DNA of 39,846 bases from Gammaproteobacteria bacterium. GTDB taxonomy: Bacteria; Pseudomonadota; Gammaproteobacteria; Pseudomonadales; Pseudohongiellaceae. A program made the position numbers and the translations under genes. The stretch spans positions 2,388-42,233 of the forward strand of contig JAPORB010000064.1 of assembly GCA_026710425.1 (NCBI GenBank). The letters are read 5' to 3'. Positions 27,149 through 35,582 of this stretch are shown one piece after another. Numbering within the stretch: the first letter of the stretch is position 1; each line of letters begins with the position of its first letter. A model generated the notes under the pieces. The model was not told where the DNA came from, did no database searches, and saw nothing but the letters and a program-made list of their open reading frames with translations.

Positions 27149-28735
27149 TCAGTGTTCCCGGGTGGAGCAGAACTCCAGTTCCGGCCATCGCTCCTGCATG
27201 AGGTTCAGGTTAACCCGGGTCGGTGCCAGATAAGTGAGACAGCCACCACCGTCAATCGCCAGTTTATCGCGGACCTTGGCCTTGAATAACTCCAGCTTAC
27301 GGTTGTCGCCAGACACCACCCAGCGGGCCGCATGCACGCTCACCGATTCGTAATCACACTCCACACTGTATTCATCGCGCAGTCGAAAGGCCACCACTTC
27401 AAACTGAAGCACTCCGACTGCGCCGACCAGCAGGTCACTGCTGCCCAGTGGCATGAACACCTGGGTCGATCCTTCCTCGGAAAGCTCGGCCAGCCCACGC
27501 TTCAGCTGTTTTAGTTTGAGCGGATCTTTCAGTCGAATGCGCCGAAACAGTTCCGGCGCAAAATGGGGAATGCCCTGAAACTTCAGATTCTCACCACTGC
27601 TAAAAGTATCGCCGATTTGGATAGTGCCATGATTATGTAACCCAATGATATCACCGGGCACTGCCCTATCTAGTCGGGTTCGATCACCAGCCAAAAAGGT
27701 AACAGCATCAGCCACCTTCACATTCTTTCCGAGCCGACAGTGCCTCATTCTCATACCCTGTTTATATTCCCCCGAGCATACCCGCATATAAGCAATGCGA
27801 TCACGGTGTTTTGGATCCATATTGGCCTGGATTTTAAACACAAAACCGGAAAAGTCATCCTCCTGCGCATTCACCAACCTCGTTTCGGTCTCTCTGGATT
27901 GTGGAGCGGGTGCCCAGCGCACAAAATCATTGAGCATTTCTCTCACTCCGAAATTACCCAGGGCAGTACCAAAGTAGACCGGGGTCAGCTCACCCCGCAG
28001 ATAAGCATTAATGTCAAAGTCATGGCTGGCCCCCTTGACCAGATCAATCCCTTCGCAGTGATCCTGATGATATTCACCCAGCAACTGAGTGGCTGCGGTC
28101 GAGTTCATACCCGATATCTGCATCTGATCACAAATTTGATGACCCTGCCCCTGCTGATAGACATGCAAGATGTCACTTTCCAAGTGGTAGGCCCCCTTAA
28201 ATTCCCGACCCATTCCAAGCGGCCAGTTAATCGGGGCACATTTGATTTTTAGGACAGTTTCAATCTCATCAAGAATTTCGATTGGGTCCAGGGTATCCCT
28301 GTCCAGCTTGTTCACGAAGGTAAAGATCGGAGTGTTGCGTAAGCGACACACATCCATGAGTTTGATAGTGCGTTCCTCAACCCCTTTGGCACCATCCACT
28401 ATCATCAGGACGGAATCTACGGCGGTTAGTACCCTGTAAGTGTCTTCCGAGAAATCTTCGTGACCTGGTGTATCCAGCAGATTAACCAAATACTGCTGGT
28501 AGGGAAACTGCATAACCGAAGAAGTAACCGAGATGCCGCGTTCCCGTTCCATCACCATCCAGTCAGAAGTGGCAAAACGATCTGACTTTTTGCCCTTGAT
28601 AGTACCGGCGACCTTTATTCGATTTCCCAGCAACAACAGTTTTTCGGTGATGGTGGTTTTGCCGGCATCGGGGTGCGAGATTATAGCCAATGTGCGCCGT
28701 TTATTGATTTCATTGACAAAACTGCTATCACTCAT
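27149..28735 (-). CDS. prfC: Peptide chain release factor 3 (RF3 GTPase)
   Basis: A 528-aa protein when started at the ATG at 28735 ([20 protein letters not shown]), matching the normal length of about 529. The frame stays open to an upstream start at 28795, but the extra 20 residues are unlike RF3. G-domain motifs are in order: SHPDAGKTT (G1), the [14 protein letters not shown] switch (G2), [10 protein letters not shown] (G3), VNKLDRD (G4). C-terminal RF3 domains follow. RF3 removes RF1/RF2 from the ribosome after peptide release. It heads the prfC-tgt-yajC-secDF run; whether it shares their promoter is inferred from spacing only. Confidence 0.97.
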   Translation of the reverse strand: MSDSSFVNEINKRRTLAIISHPDAGKTTITEKLLLLGNRIKVAGTIKGKKSDRFATSDWMVMERERGISVTSSVMQFPYQQYLVNLLDTPGHEDFSEDTYRVLTAVDSVLMIVDGAKGVEERTIKLMDVCRLRNTPIFTFVNKLDRDTLDPIEILDEIETVLKIKCAPINWPLGMGREFKGAYHLESDILHVYQQGQGHQICDQMQISGMNSTAATQLLGEYHQDHCEGIDLVKGASHDFDINAYLRGELTPVYFGTALGNFGVREMLNDFVRWAPAPQSRETETRLVNAQEDDFSGFVFKIQANMDPKHRDRIAYMRVCSGEYKQGMRMRHCRLGKNVKVADAVTFLAGDRTRLDRAVPGDIIGLHNHGTIQIGDTFSSGENLKFQGIPHFAPELFRRIRLKDPLKLKQLKRGLAELSEEGSTQVFMPLGSSDLLVGAVGVLQFEVVAFRLRDEYSVECDYESVSVHAARWVVSGDNRKLELFKAKVRDKLAIDGGGCLTYLAPTRVNLNLMQERWPELEFCSTREH

Positions 28736-28830
28736 ACCAATTATACTCTGGTTTATTCTTTTCCACTTCAATTCCCCTATGGGGACGACAATCACAACGA
28801 GTAGATTTAACCGTTACAGGTCGACCTTGA

Positions 28831-29036
28831 TCACAGCTTCAATATACTTTCCAGCATTTTCAATTGCTGCCCTGAAGCTTCCACCTTACCGATGGAAAAA
28901 TCTGACAATTGAAAATAGATCAATTTAGTACTAAACAGTTCTAGCCAAGAAAAAGCCTTCTTATGATCAATCAGACCTGTTTTTATTGTCTCAATAAGCT
29001 GAAACCTCGTAACCTCATAGTCATCAAAACATTTTA
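28831..29036 (-). pseudogene. C-terminal remnant of an unidentified gene
   Basis: A minus-strand frame of about 68 codons ending at TGA 28831-28833 reads like real protein (CFDDYEVTRFQLIETIKTGL, then KKAFSWLELFSTKLIYFQLS, ending KMLESILKL). It has no usable start: the codon before it is a stop and no ATG occurs until near its end. A shift of frame continues protein-like sequence further upstream. It is most simply the 3' end of a frameshifted gene lying just upstream of prfC. I do not recognise the family. Confidence 0.35.
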
Positions 29037-29449
29037 GTCACACTCATAGTGCCGAACAAATTCCCAACACCTATGCGCTGATAGAGCGCTTTCCGATTAA
29101 GTACTTTGTGAGCTAGGCGATTGCTGCTTACTCAACTAAAAATAAATCCATACTTTATCTCCTGAGTAAAGCCCTGAATTGCAAGAATAAGCTCTACAGT
29201 AAAAACACCCTTTGAGTACTGCCGATCAAGGGCAAGACATCACTTTTCAACATATATCCATATCAACGACAAAATCGGCACCACGAAAATGCATCATGAT
29301 TTCTCTGAGTAGATTTACAAGGATTGGATTAACTGGGATCACCAAGCAAGCACCGCCCTACCATACTCTCTTCTACTTGGATGAGTACGCCAAACTCATC
29401 AATATGGAACTTGCAATCATTTGCGTGGTAATGGTCCTGCATAGACGGA

Positions 29450-29584
29450 TCAATGCATTGATCCATACTTAATACGTAGTGTTGCGTTTTCCAGTGACTC
29501 TATACATTCCTCAATATGAAAACAGGTCAATTCGAAATCTACATGCAAACAAGGTACGTCTATTAAAAGATTAAGGTCAACCAT
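29450..29584 (-). CDS. Small ORF, 44 codons, possible second half of a broken secreted protein
   Basis: It starts with an ATG three bases beyond the stop of the 57-codon frame at 29588-29761 and reads MVDLNLLIDVPCLHVDFELT, then CFHIEECIESLENATLRI. Three Cys and an acidic helix resemble a short secreted protein. No Shine-Dalgarno of its own is evident, so it may be the frameshifted continuation of the upstream signal-peptide frame. Real expression is uncertain. Confidence 0.25.
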   Translation of the reverse strand: MVDLNLLIDVPCLHVDFELTCFHIEECIESLENATLRIKYGSMH

Positions 29585-29587
29585 GCT

Positions 29588-29761
29588 TTAAGACCCTTGT
29601 GACCATAGACTCAAACAACTGGCCTCGACTGCATGGCTGCTAGAAATCATGGCCGTAAAAATAATCAGCAAACCGAGGCAGGCACAAAACCGGAAGGCTG
29701 GCAACAGAGCAAATGGTATAATTCTGATACTATCACAAAATAATAATAGCAAAAATAGCAT
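29588..29761 (-). CDS. Small ORF, 57 codons, with signal-peptide-like sequence
   Basis: The ATG at 29761 follows a GGAGG about 13 bases upstream, a slightly long spacing. The frame has a hydrophobic segment (FCACLGLLIIFTAMISSSHA, roughly residues 25-44) with an AxA-like cleavage site before VEASC, then stops after 12 more residues. It looks like an exported protein truncated by a frameshift, with the remainder in the adjoining 44-codon frame. No homologue is recognised. Confidence 0.3.
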   Translation of the reverse strand: MLFLLLLFCDSIRIIPFALLPAFRFCACLGLLIIFTAMISSSHAVEASCLSLWSQGS

Positions 29762-30179
29762 ACTTTTGAAAATTCCTCCATCAACTAATTTTAATATTTG
29801 ACCTTGTTGGTAACTTTAGTGTCGAAAAAATGATAAAAACAAACCAAGAACAGTGCTAGCATGGTGACCTGACAGTTATTACACTTACGAAGTTAAGGCA
29901 ATGCTGCAATCCCAAAGACGACAAGAAGTGGAGAGTCAGCTATCGCAAACATCAGGGATAAGTAACTACTAGCGAAAATCATTCACAAGAACTGGATTAC
30001 CAATTAAGGCTCCAAAGATGTATGCCTGGAGTACACTTTTAATTAAGCCCAAAACGACCACATACAAAAGATAGTATAATCACAGTGCCGTACACCAGAA
30101 ATCTTGAACTACTGCCCTGAGTTAGTACCCATTAATTTTACGAAGCAAATTTCATCATCCACCTATATTGAGGAAAGAA

Positions 30180-31343
30180 ATGGATTTTACATTATCAACA
30201 GAACAACTGGCCTTGCAGGCTTCAGTACGCAGATTTGCCCAACACGAATTACCGGAGATAGCACGTCGCCTTGAGGAACAGGATGAACCAGTCCCAGTGG
30301 AATTAAGAAATCGTTATGCCGAGTTGGGCTATCTCGGTGTTAATCTGCCCGAACAATATGGTGGCGGTGGTTTGAGTCATCTTGATGCAGTAATCGTGCT
30401 AGAGGAAATGGCAAAGATTTCCATCGCCGTGGCTTTTCCAGTCTTTGAATCTTGCTTTGGTCCGGCTCTGGCGATTGCACATTTTGGCAACGAAAAACTG
30501 AAACAGTCGATTCTGCCAAGAGTATGCGCCGGTGATTCGGTGGTAGCCGTATCCATGTCAGAACCCGGTGCCGGGTCTGCCCTGACTGACCTAACGACTC
30601 GGGCGAAAATTCAACAGGAAAGGATAGTAGTCAATGGTACAAAACGCTGGTGTTCCGGTGCCGGGCACTCGGAGGCTTATGTGGTTTACTGCCGCCTTTC
30701 AGACCAGCCCGGAGCCAAGGGTATTGGGGCAGTGTTGGTGGAAAAGGATACGCCAGGACTTAGCTTTGGCAAGCGTGATCATCATATGGGCTTTCGCGGT
30801 GTCTTCAGTGCTGACATGTATTTCGACAATGTGACGGTACCCAGAGATAACTTGCTGGTGCCTGCCGGCGGTTTCAGCAAACTGATGGATGCCTTTGATT
30901 TGGAGCGTTGTGGAAATACCACCATGTCCCTGGCCGTTGGCCAGTCAGCGTTTGATTTTGTGCTTGAGTATGTTCAGGATCGCCAGCAGTTCGACAAGCC
31001 TCTGGTTGATTTTCAGGCCGTGCAAATACATCTGGCGGAGATGAAGATGAAACTTGAAGCCGCTCGCTTGCTGCTCTACCGCGCCGTAGTCAATGCCGAA
31101 CAGGGGCTGCCCTCCGTAGGTGAAAGTTCGATAGCCAAATGTTTTGCCAATGAAACTGTCCGGGAAGTCACTGGTAAGGCCATGCAGCTGATGGGGGGCT
31201 ATGGTTACTCCCGGGAGTTTCCCATTGAGCAGAAAATGCGCGATGGCTGGGGCTGGGGTATTGCTGGCGGTGCCATTGATATCCAAAAGGTAAACATTGC
31301 ATCGGCAGTGGTCGGGCGACGCTTTAATCAGCGGGCCAAGTAG
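30180..31343 (+). CDS. Acyl-CoA dehydrogenase family protein
   Basis: A 387-aa protein. An in-frame TTG at 30168 is possible, but ATG 30180 has GAGGAAAG just upstream. ACAD landmarks in order: N-terminal helical domain, AVSMSEPGAGSALTDL (FAD/substrate loop, about 123-138), DRQQFDKPLVDFQ (about 267-279), and MGGYGYSREFPIEQKMRD (about 338-354). The usual C-terminal base motif (Y-E-G-T) is replaced by IAGGAIDIQ (361-369). A Glu is instead present at E242 in FDLER, the position used by isovaleryl-CoA and long-chain acyl-CoA dehydrogenases. It is therefore probably active on branched or long acyl-CoAs, feeding electrons to ETF. It stands alone; the next gene is convergent. Confidence 0.92.
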   Translation: MDFTLSTEQLALQASVRRFAQHELPEIARRLEEQDEPVPVELRNRYAELGYLGVNLPEQYGGGGLSHLDAVIVLEEMAKISIAVAFPVFESCFGPALAIAHFGNEKLKQSILPRVCAGDSVVAVSMSEPGAGSALTDLTTRAKIQQERIVVNGTKRWCSGAGHSEAYVVYCRLSDQPGAKGIGAVLVEKDTPGLSFGKRDHHMGFRGVFSADMYFDNVTVPRDNLLVPAGGFSKLMDAFDLERCGNTTMSLAVGQSAFDFVLEYVQDRQQFDKPLVDFQAVQIHLAEMKMKLEAARLLLYRAVVNAEQGLPSVGESSIAKCFANETVREVTGKAMQLMGGYGYSREFPIEQKMRDGWGWGIAGGAIDIQKVNIASAVVGRRFNQRAK

Positions 31344-31382
31344 TCAACATGTGGACTGCCTGAAATAGTCGGTAGAACAATC

Positions 31383-32021
31383 TCAGTGCAGAATACTGGA
31401 GCTGGGCCGTTCCTGTTTCTCGGCAAATTCCGGGTGCAGGATGTCCCTGCGGTTGACCAACAGCAAATCATGGCGCGACAAATGCTCCAGCTCATGTTGC
31501 TTGGAATCAACGTCGATATCTTCAAGTAGCACACAGACTACGTTGTCATCCTCCACATCTACCACTATACAGGGCTTGAAGCCAATCACTGTGTTGAGCG
31601 AGGCTAAGGAACCCACATCAAACTCATGCACCGGATAGCTGCCATCGGGATGATTCAGCAGCCCACTAGAGGCAAACGTCATACCAAACCCGGCTGCTGC
31701 CACAATGTTAATGATATCAACGATATCAGGATCAGACAGGTCAACCCGCACGGTATCTTCGGGGGGCTGATTCGAGCGAAAGCGTTGCTGGTTGATCAGC
31801 CTAAGAAACAGATCTATGTCCTCACGATTCCACTCCAGTGTTTCTTCCTTCTTGGAACGCGAGTTGTCAGAGGGCATGCTCAATACACTGGTTTCTATCG
31901 TAAAATCCTCATATCTTGTATCAGGTGGGCAAGGCACAACCATGGAAACTGAACAGAAACCATCGCTGCTTTCAGCACTGATTCGCCACAGAAAGGGTAC
32001 CTGGCCTGTAATCTCAAACAT
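31383..32021 (-). CDS. Hypothetical protein, family not recognised
   Basis: About 212 aa from the ATG at 32021 (MFEITGQVPFLWRISAESSD). The frame extends ten codons further to a TTG at 32051, which lacks a ribosome binding site. No signal peptide or membrane helix. The sequence is acidic, with a central DLSDPDIVDIINIVAAAGFG and a later beta-like stretch CIVVDVEDDNVVCVLLEDID. No catalytic motif stands out. It is convergent with the acyl-CoA dehydrogenase gene 40 bp away. Codon content and length argue for a real gene; function unknown. Confidence 0.65.
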   Translation of the reverse strand: MFEITGQVPFLWRISAESSDGFCSVSMVVPCPPDTRYEDFTIETSVLSMPSDNSRSKKEETLEWNREDIDLFLRLINQQRFRSNQPPEDTVRVDLSDPDIVDIINIVAAAGFGMTFASSGLLNHPDGSYPVHEFDVGSLASLNTVIGFKPCIVVDVEDDNVVCVLLEDIDVDSKQHELEHLSRHDLLLVNRRDILHPEFAEKQERPSSSILH

Positions 32022-32051
32022 TTCCCTGAATGTCCTGCTTTTGAGAATCAA

Positions 32052-32460
32052 GGCGGTTTTGGTTTTGCCTTGATGCGGTTAATCTGTCAACCATAATTAT
32101 CAATTACAATGTTCGCTGTTAAAATTCAAAAAGCTGGTCCGAACCGCCAAGCCTGATCTGAAGTATAACAGAAATTATTTTAACAGGTTTTCTTTTACCA
32201 GACTTGCCTAGGGAACGATACAATCCTCCGCAACAAGTCATGAAGAAGTAAATACAAGCAAATCTAGTTGACAAAACTCACCCCGACCATGCAAATTTCT
32301 CGATTTTAAGCGACTGCAAGAGTTGAGGCTCGTCTTCGAAATTAAGTCCGGTTGTTGGTCAAACAGATCCTGTTGGCATTACTGATTTAGCACGCATTGC
32401 TCATGATAAATTTCAACATTACCCGTTAAGCCTTTGTGAATGCGACAATTTACTGTAAAT
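32052..32460. other. Intergenic sequence, no gene seen
   Basis: The left part of the 750-bp gap between the unknown gene and the lysozyme-like gene. I see no supported reading frame and no obvious terminator. It leads into the AT-rich DnaA-box-like region. Confidence 0.35.
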
Positions 32461-32475
32461 ATACCGCCCCAAAGT

Positions 32476-32688
32476 TTTTCCACATATTCTGTGGATAACT
32501 TCGTGAGTAACTTCTCAAAATGAGGCTGAATCCTAGAAAATTCAAGCCTCAGGCATTTTCTGGATAAAAAATAATCAATTTATTTTTTGTTTAATAAACA
32601 ATAAGTTAGATGTTTTAGACGCATTAATTAAAAATAAAACCTGCTAATTTCTGGCTTTTTAGGATAACTCCAACATTTTTGTGCATAA
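32476..32688. other. DnaA-box-like cluster with AT-rich segment (candidate origin-like region)
   Basis: TTTTCCACA (32476-32484, one mismatch to TTATCCACA) and TGTGGATAA (32490-32498, perfect reverse box) form an inverted pair. GTGAGTAACTT (32504-32514) repeats GTGGATAACTT (32491-32501) at 13-bp spacing. TCTGGATAA (32559-32567, one mismatch) and TGTGCATAA (32680-32688, fits TTATNCACA) follow. Between them 32570-32640 is almost wholly A/T, as in a DNA-unwinding element. A stem TGAGGCT/AGCCTCA (32521-32551) is embedded. GATC sites are nearly absent and no dnaA/dnaN/mnmG lies in the window. Boxes are seen; origin function is inferred. Confidence 0.35.
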
Positions 32689-32760
32689 AAACTAGGGGAT
32701 AAAAACAAACCTAGCCTGTCATCGCCTTTTTGTCACTGCTTTCATTGAAGTTTTTCACAC

Positions 32761-32766
32761 TATAAT
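32761..32766 (+). promoter_or_regulatory. -10-like hexamer before the lysozyme-like gene
   Basis: A perfect TATAAT lies 38 bp before the ATG at 32805. No -35 hexamer with good match sits at 16-18 bp spacing (CTTTCA at 16 bp is the nearest), so the promoter would be weak or need an activator. Confidence 0.35.
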
Positions 32767-32804
32767 ACCGACCATTCTTAAAGACTGATTAAAGAGGCAG
32801 TCCC

Positions 32805-33638
32805 ATGATAGTCACCAGTCCACAAATGCCAATTTTCACTCGGGCAAGAATTTTCCTGGTTCCCGTCCTGCTGCTAATGGCAGCACCCCTATGTCAAGCC
32901 TCTGAACTGCCATCCCTGTCCAAGCGGCACTATCAGTGGCTTGGAGAGAGAGTTTTTGCCAATGAATGCAACCAACAACTGGAGTGCCTCGTTCACTGGA
33001 ACGATGGAGAAAACTTTCCGTCTCTCGGTATAGGCCATTTCATCTGGTATGCCGAAGGGCAGTCGGAACGCTTTGAGGAAACCTTTCCGCAATTGCTGGC
33101 TTTTCTCCAACAGCGGGGCATTGAGCTTCCTACTTGGCTCGAAAAGCCGCTCCAGGCTGACAACCCCTGGCCAAATCGGCTAGACTTTCAGACTGCGAGT
33201 GGAAGTCATCGAATGCAGGAGCTGCGTCAACTCCTGCAAGCTACCAAGGATGGGCAGGCTGCTTTTATCGTGAGGCGACTGGATAATACTGCTGTCGAAC
33301 TGCTGGAAAGTGTTCCAGAGTCGCAGCAGGATTCTTTGAGACAAGTGTTCACCTCAGTGGCGAACTCAAGTTCCCCTCTGGGCACTTATGCCTTGATAGA
33401 TTATCTGCATTTCAAGGGCAGCGGTCTTAATCCTTCTGAGCGTTATCGCCAACAGGGCTGGGGTCTGAAACAGGTGCTATTGAGGCTGAATCCAGCAACA
33501 GCCAATGTAGAGAATTTTGTCGAAGCAGCGACTGATGTGCTCACTGAGCGGGTCTTAAATGCTCCTGTTGAACGCAATGAACAGCGCTGGCTGCCTGGCT
33601 GGCATAAGCGCCTTCAGACCTATCTGCAAGCCCAATGA
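32805..33638 (+). CDS. Exported protein with T4-lysozyme-like active-site motif
   Basis: A 277-aa protein with a signal peptide (RIFLVPVLLLMAAPLCQAS, cleavage near residue 32-33). The mature N-terminus contains W-N-D67-G-E69-N-F-P-S73-L-G-I-G-H78. This lines up without gaps with residues 18-31 of T4 lysozyme (Y-K-D20-T-E22-G-Y-Y-T26-I-G-I-G-H31). The catalytic Glu (E11 in T4L) could be E54, with a four-residue insertion carrying a Cys, or E60. The rest is helical, with KRLQTYLQAQ at the end. I infer a periplasmic muramidase-like or peptidoglycan-binding protein; overall similarity outside the motif is low, and the family is otherwise uncharacterised to me. AGAGG precedes the ATG. Confidence 0.7.
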   Translation: MIVTSPQMPIFTRARIFLVPVLLLMAAPLCQASELPSLSKRHYQWLGERVFANECNQQLECLVHWNDGENFPSLGIGHFIWYAEGQSERFEETFPQLLAFLQQRGIELPTWLEKPLQADNPWPNRLDFQTASGSHRMQELRQLLQATKDGQAAFIVRRLDNTAVELLESVPESQQDSLRQVFTSVANSSSPLGTYALIDYLHFKGSGLNPSERYRQQGWGLKQVLLRLNPATANVENFVEAATDVLTERVLNAPVERNEQRWLPGWHKRLQTYLQAQ

Positions 33639-33877
33639 TTGGTTCTGTGATGGTAGCCTGCTCACTTGGAATTGCTTACTGGAGGAATGCGAGTGCTAAT
33701 CCCGTATCCCTTGCAGACAACCTCATTTTCACCAAGATGTCTGGCAAACTAAGCCATACCGCTTATTATCCAGATCGGAGATTGCTCTGACCAAGCACCT
33801 GGGTAGCAAAATAGAATGCTTGTGCAAGGATTGCCGCCCAATTACATTACCAATTACAGTCATATGCTGGCACCACC

Positions 33878-34111
33878 GTGATTTTTTCTTTTCTTAAGCT
33901 TCGCCATAAAACCACTGGGATTGCAGTTGGAATCATGGTTGGCGCTTTGTGCCTATGGGCCATCGCAGCGTGGCAGAACCTTGGCTGGACTGATCTATTC
34001 AGTATCTTGCTGGGTAGCGTGCTTATGCTGGCAGGAATAATGCTCGCCGCCTTCCTGCTCATTGTTGGTTTCAAGCTTGTTTTGCGTTTCCTTGCCAACC
34101 TGTCCGAATAG
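33878..34111 (+). CDS. Small two-helix membrane protein
   Basis: A 77-aa frame starting with GTG at 33878. Two membrane helices are clear: about residues 14-33 (IAVGIMVGALCLWAIAAW) and 40-70 (ILLGSVLMLAGIMLAAFLLIVGFKLVLRF), with a basic N-terminus (FLKLRHK). No good Shine-Dalgarno precedes the GTG; an internal ATG at 33935 would remove part of helix 1. The hydrophobic pattern argues that it is a real gene. It is convergent with rimI. Function unknown. Confidence 0.6.
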   Translation: MIFSFLKLRHKTTGIAVGIMVGALCLWAIAAWQNLGWTDLFSILLGSVLMLAGIMLAAFLLIVGFKLVLRFLANLSE

Positions 34112-34144
34112 ACAAGCTGTTGACTCAGAAGATTGGAATCAGAA

Positions 34145-34648
34145 TTAGGGAATCGGCAAACTGCGAGACATAATCAGCGCATCTTCCCGGCCTGAACTCC
34201 CTCCCGCGTTTCCCTTATCCCTATTGCTAGGATAATAGTTCTTGCGTAACCCGATCTGGGAAAACCCCAGCGAATTGTAAAGTGCAATGGCTACACTATT
34301 GGACGCACGGACCTCCAGAAAGCATTCCTTCGCATTCTGCTGGAAGGCCTGCGCTAGCAACAGCATGAACAGCCGACGACCATAACCCTGGCGTTGATGA
34401 TCCGGGTGTACACACAAGGTGAGCAGATGGCATTCTCCGATGGCAACTGACATCACCCCATGGGAAACAATTTTCTGCCTGTTTGCCAATACCCAGCACT
34501 GGTAACCGGCCTGCAGACAATCAATGAAAATACGCTTGGTCCAGGGATGCTCAAAAGCCGCCATTTCATTCTGTACCACTAAATCGACATCACTATTTCG
34601 CATGGTGCGAGCAAAAAATTGATCTGCGAAATCTGCTGGACTGTCCAT
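34145..34648 (-). CDS. rimI: Ribosomal protein bS18-alanine N-acetyltransferase (RimI)
   Basis: A 167-aa GNAT acetyltransferase (E. coli RimI is 148 aa). The acetyl-CoA loop is LCVHPDHQRQGYGRRLFMLL (about 77-96), preceded by ECHLLTL. The C-terminal motif EVRASNSVAIALYNSLGFSQ and RKNYY complete the RimI signature, including the general-base/acid region. It acetylates the N-terminal alanine of ribosomal protein bS18. A C-terminal tail (about 145-167) is longer than usual. It lies 82 bp downstream of the HolD-like gene, the same order as holD-rimI in enterobacteria. Confidence 0.9.
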   Translation of the reverse strand: MDSPADFADQFFARTMRNSDVDLVVQNEMAAFEHPWTKRIFIDCLQAGYQCWVLANRQKIVSHGVMSVAIGECHLLTLCVHPDHQRQGYGRRLFMLLLAQAFQQNAKECFLEVRASNSVAIALYNSLGFSQIGLRKNYYPSNRDKGNAGGSSGREDALIMSRSLPIP

Positions 34649-34730
34649 TTCGAGCCCATTGGGCGGTTGATCGGTAAAGATTTGAATTCAATGACAAGTC
34701 CGTTGCATTGCCTAGTACAACTGACTCCAG

Positions 34731-35582
34731 TTAACACTGCAAACGACCACGCAATGCCTGCAGATGAGACCAAACCTCACGCTTTAACGGCGGATAGGCC
34801 AACATACTATGCAAACTGTGAGTTAGCGTAACCTGGCAATCAAAATTTTCAAGAACAACATCGCCCTTCGGCTCAGCTTCGTCATCGCCTGTCAGTATGT
34901 GAGCCAGTTGCGAAGTCAGCACCAGCAGATTGGAAAACCGATCATTGGCCTGACGCTTGTTGACAAAACCCTGCAAAGTCAATGCCGCCGCTTTTTTCGG
35001 TTCATCATCAACTATACCCTCGGCCAAGGGCCAGTTGAATGCTTCTCTCCTGAGCTCCGGATCACTGCCGGGCGCATGCGACCTCAAGGCCCGCAAAATT
35101 GACAGCAAAAGTGCAGAACAGTCCTTTTTTTGCCTGAAATTTTGGTGCGGTGGGACCTCACTTATTACGGCCAGCTGCGAGTCAATGGCAAAGTAAAGCA
35201 AATTAAAACGTAGCTCACCCAGCGGCCCCTCACTTGCTATTTTGACTGCCGGTTTCTTTTGTTCCTTAGTTCTATCTTTGGCATTTGCCGGTTTCTGACT
35301 AAGGTCAGGTCTGTTACGCCTGGCCCTCTCACGGGCTGCTATGGCCTCTGCCTTGCTTCTGGTAATGTCTGTATTGGCGACAGTCTTGCTGGCCTCATTC
35401 TTCTCCTCTGAAACTGCTCTATTGTCAGCAACTATCGGGATTCCTGAGCCGGGAATTTTTTCAGGAATTTCATATTGGGGTGAGGACTTTGCCCCGGGTA
35501 GCAAGAATCGTGGGTAATAGACCTGATAGCCCATGTAGCCGAGATAATTTCGGCGCTGTAGTTCATTCAGGGAGTCAGTCAT
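34731..35582 (-). CDS. HolD-like (DNA polymerase III psi subunit-like) protein with extended linker
   Basis: A 283-aa protein. The N-terminus NELQRRNYLGYMGYQVYYPR resembles the psi-subunit start (helix, Leu-Gly-Tyr, then W/Y-x-x-R-x-P) and occupies the holD position directly upstream of rimI. A charged, low-complexity linker (about residues 55-120, rich in Lys/Glu/Ala) separates it from a C-terminal domain (about 125-283, with LRFNLLYFAIDSQLAVISEV). E. coli HolD is only 137 aa, so this one is twice the size. If correct, it links the clamp loader chi-psi pair to SSB. Support is position and a short N-terminal likeness; it could also be an unrelated rimI neighbour. Confidence 0.5.
   Translation of the reverse strand: MTDSLNELQRRNYLGYMGYQVYYPRFLLPGAKSSPQYEIPEKIPGSGIPIVADNRAVSEEKNEASKTVANTDITRSKAEAIAARERARRNRPDLSQKPANAKDRTKEQKKPAVKIASEGPLGELRFNLLYFAIDSQLAVISEVPPHQNFRQKKDCSALLLSILRALRSHAPGSDPELRREAFNWPLAEGIVDDEPKKAAALTLQGFVNKRQANDRFSNLLVLTSQLAHILTGDDEAEPKGDVVLENFDCQVTLTHSLHSMLAYPPLKREVWSHLQALRGRLQC

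Noticed and set aside
29212-29472. Plus-strand frame with YHTLFYLDEYAKL, reminiscent of a VirD4/TraG Walker B segment
   Set aside because: The likeness covers a dozen residues only, no other coupling-protein motif is near, and the opposite strand holds better-supported small frames.
33686-33751. 21-codon frame starting MRVLIPYPLQ after GGAGGA
   Set aside because: The Shine-Dalgarno abuts the ATG with almost no spacing and the frame ends at once.
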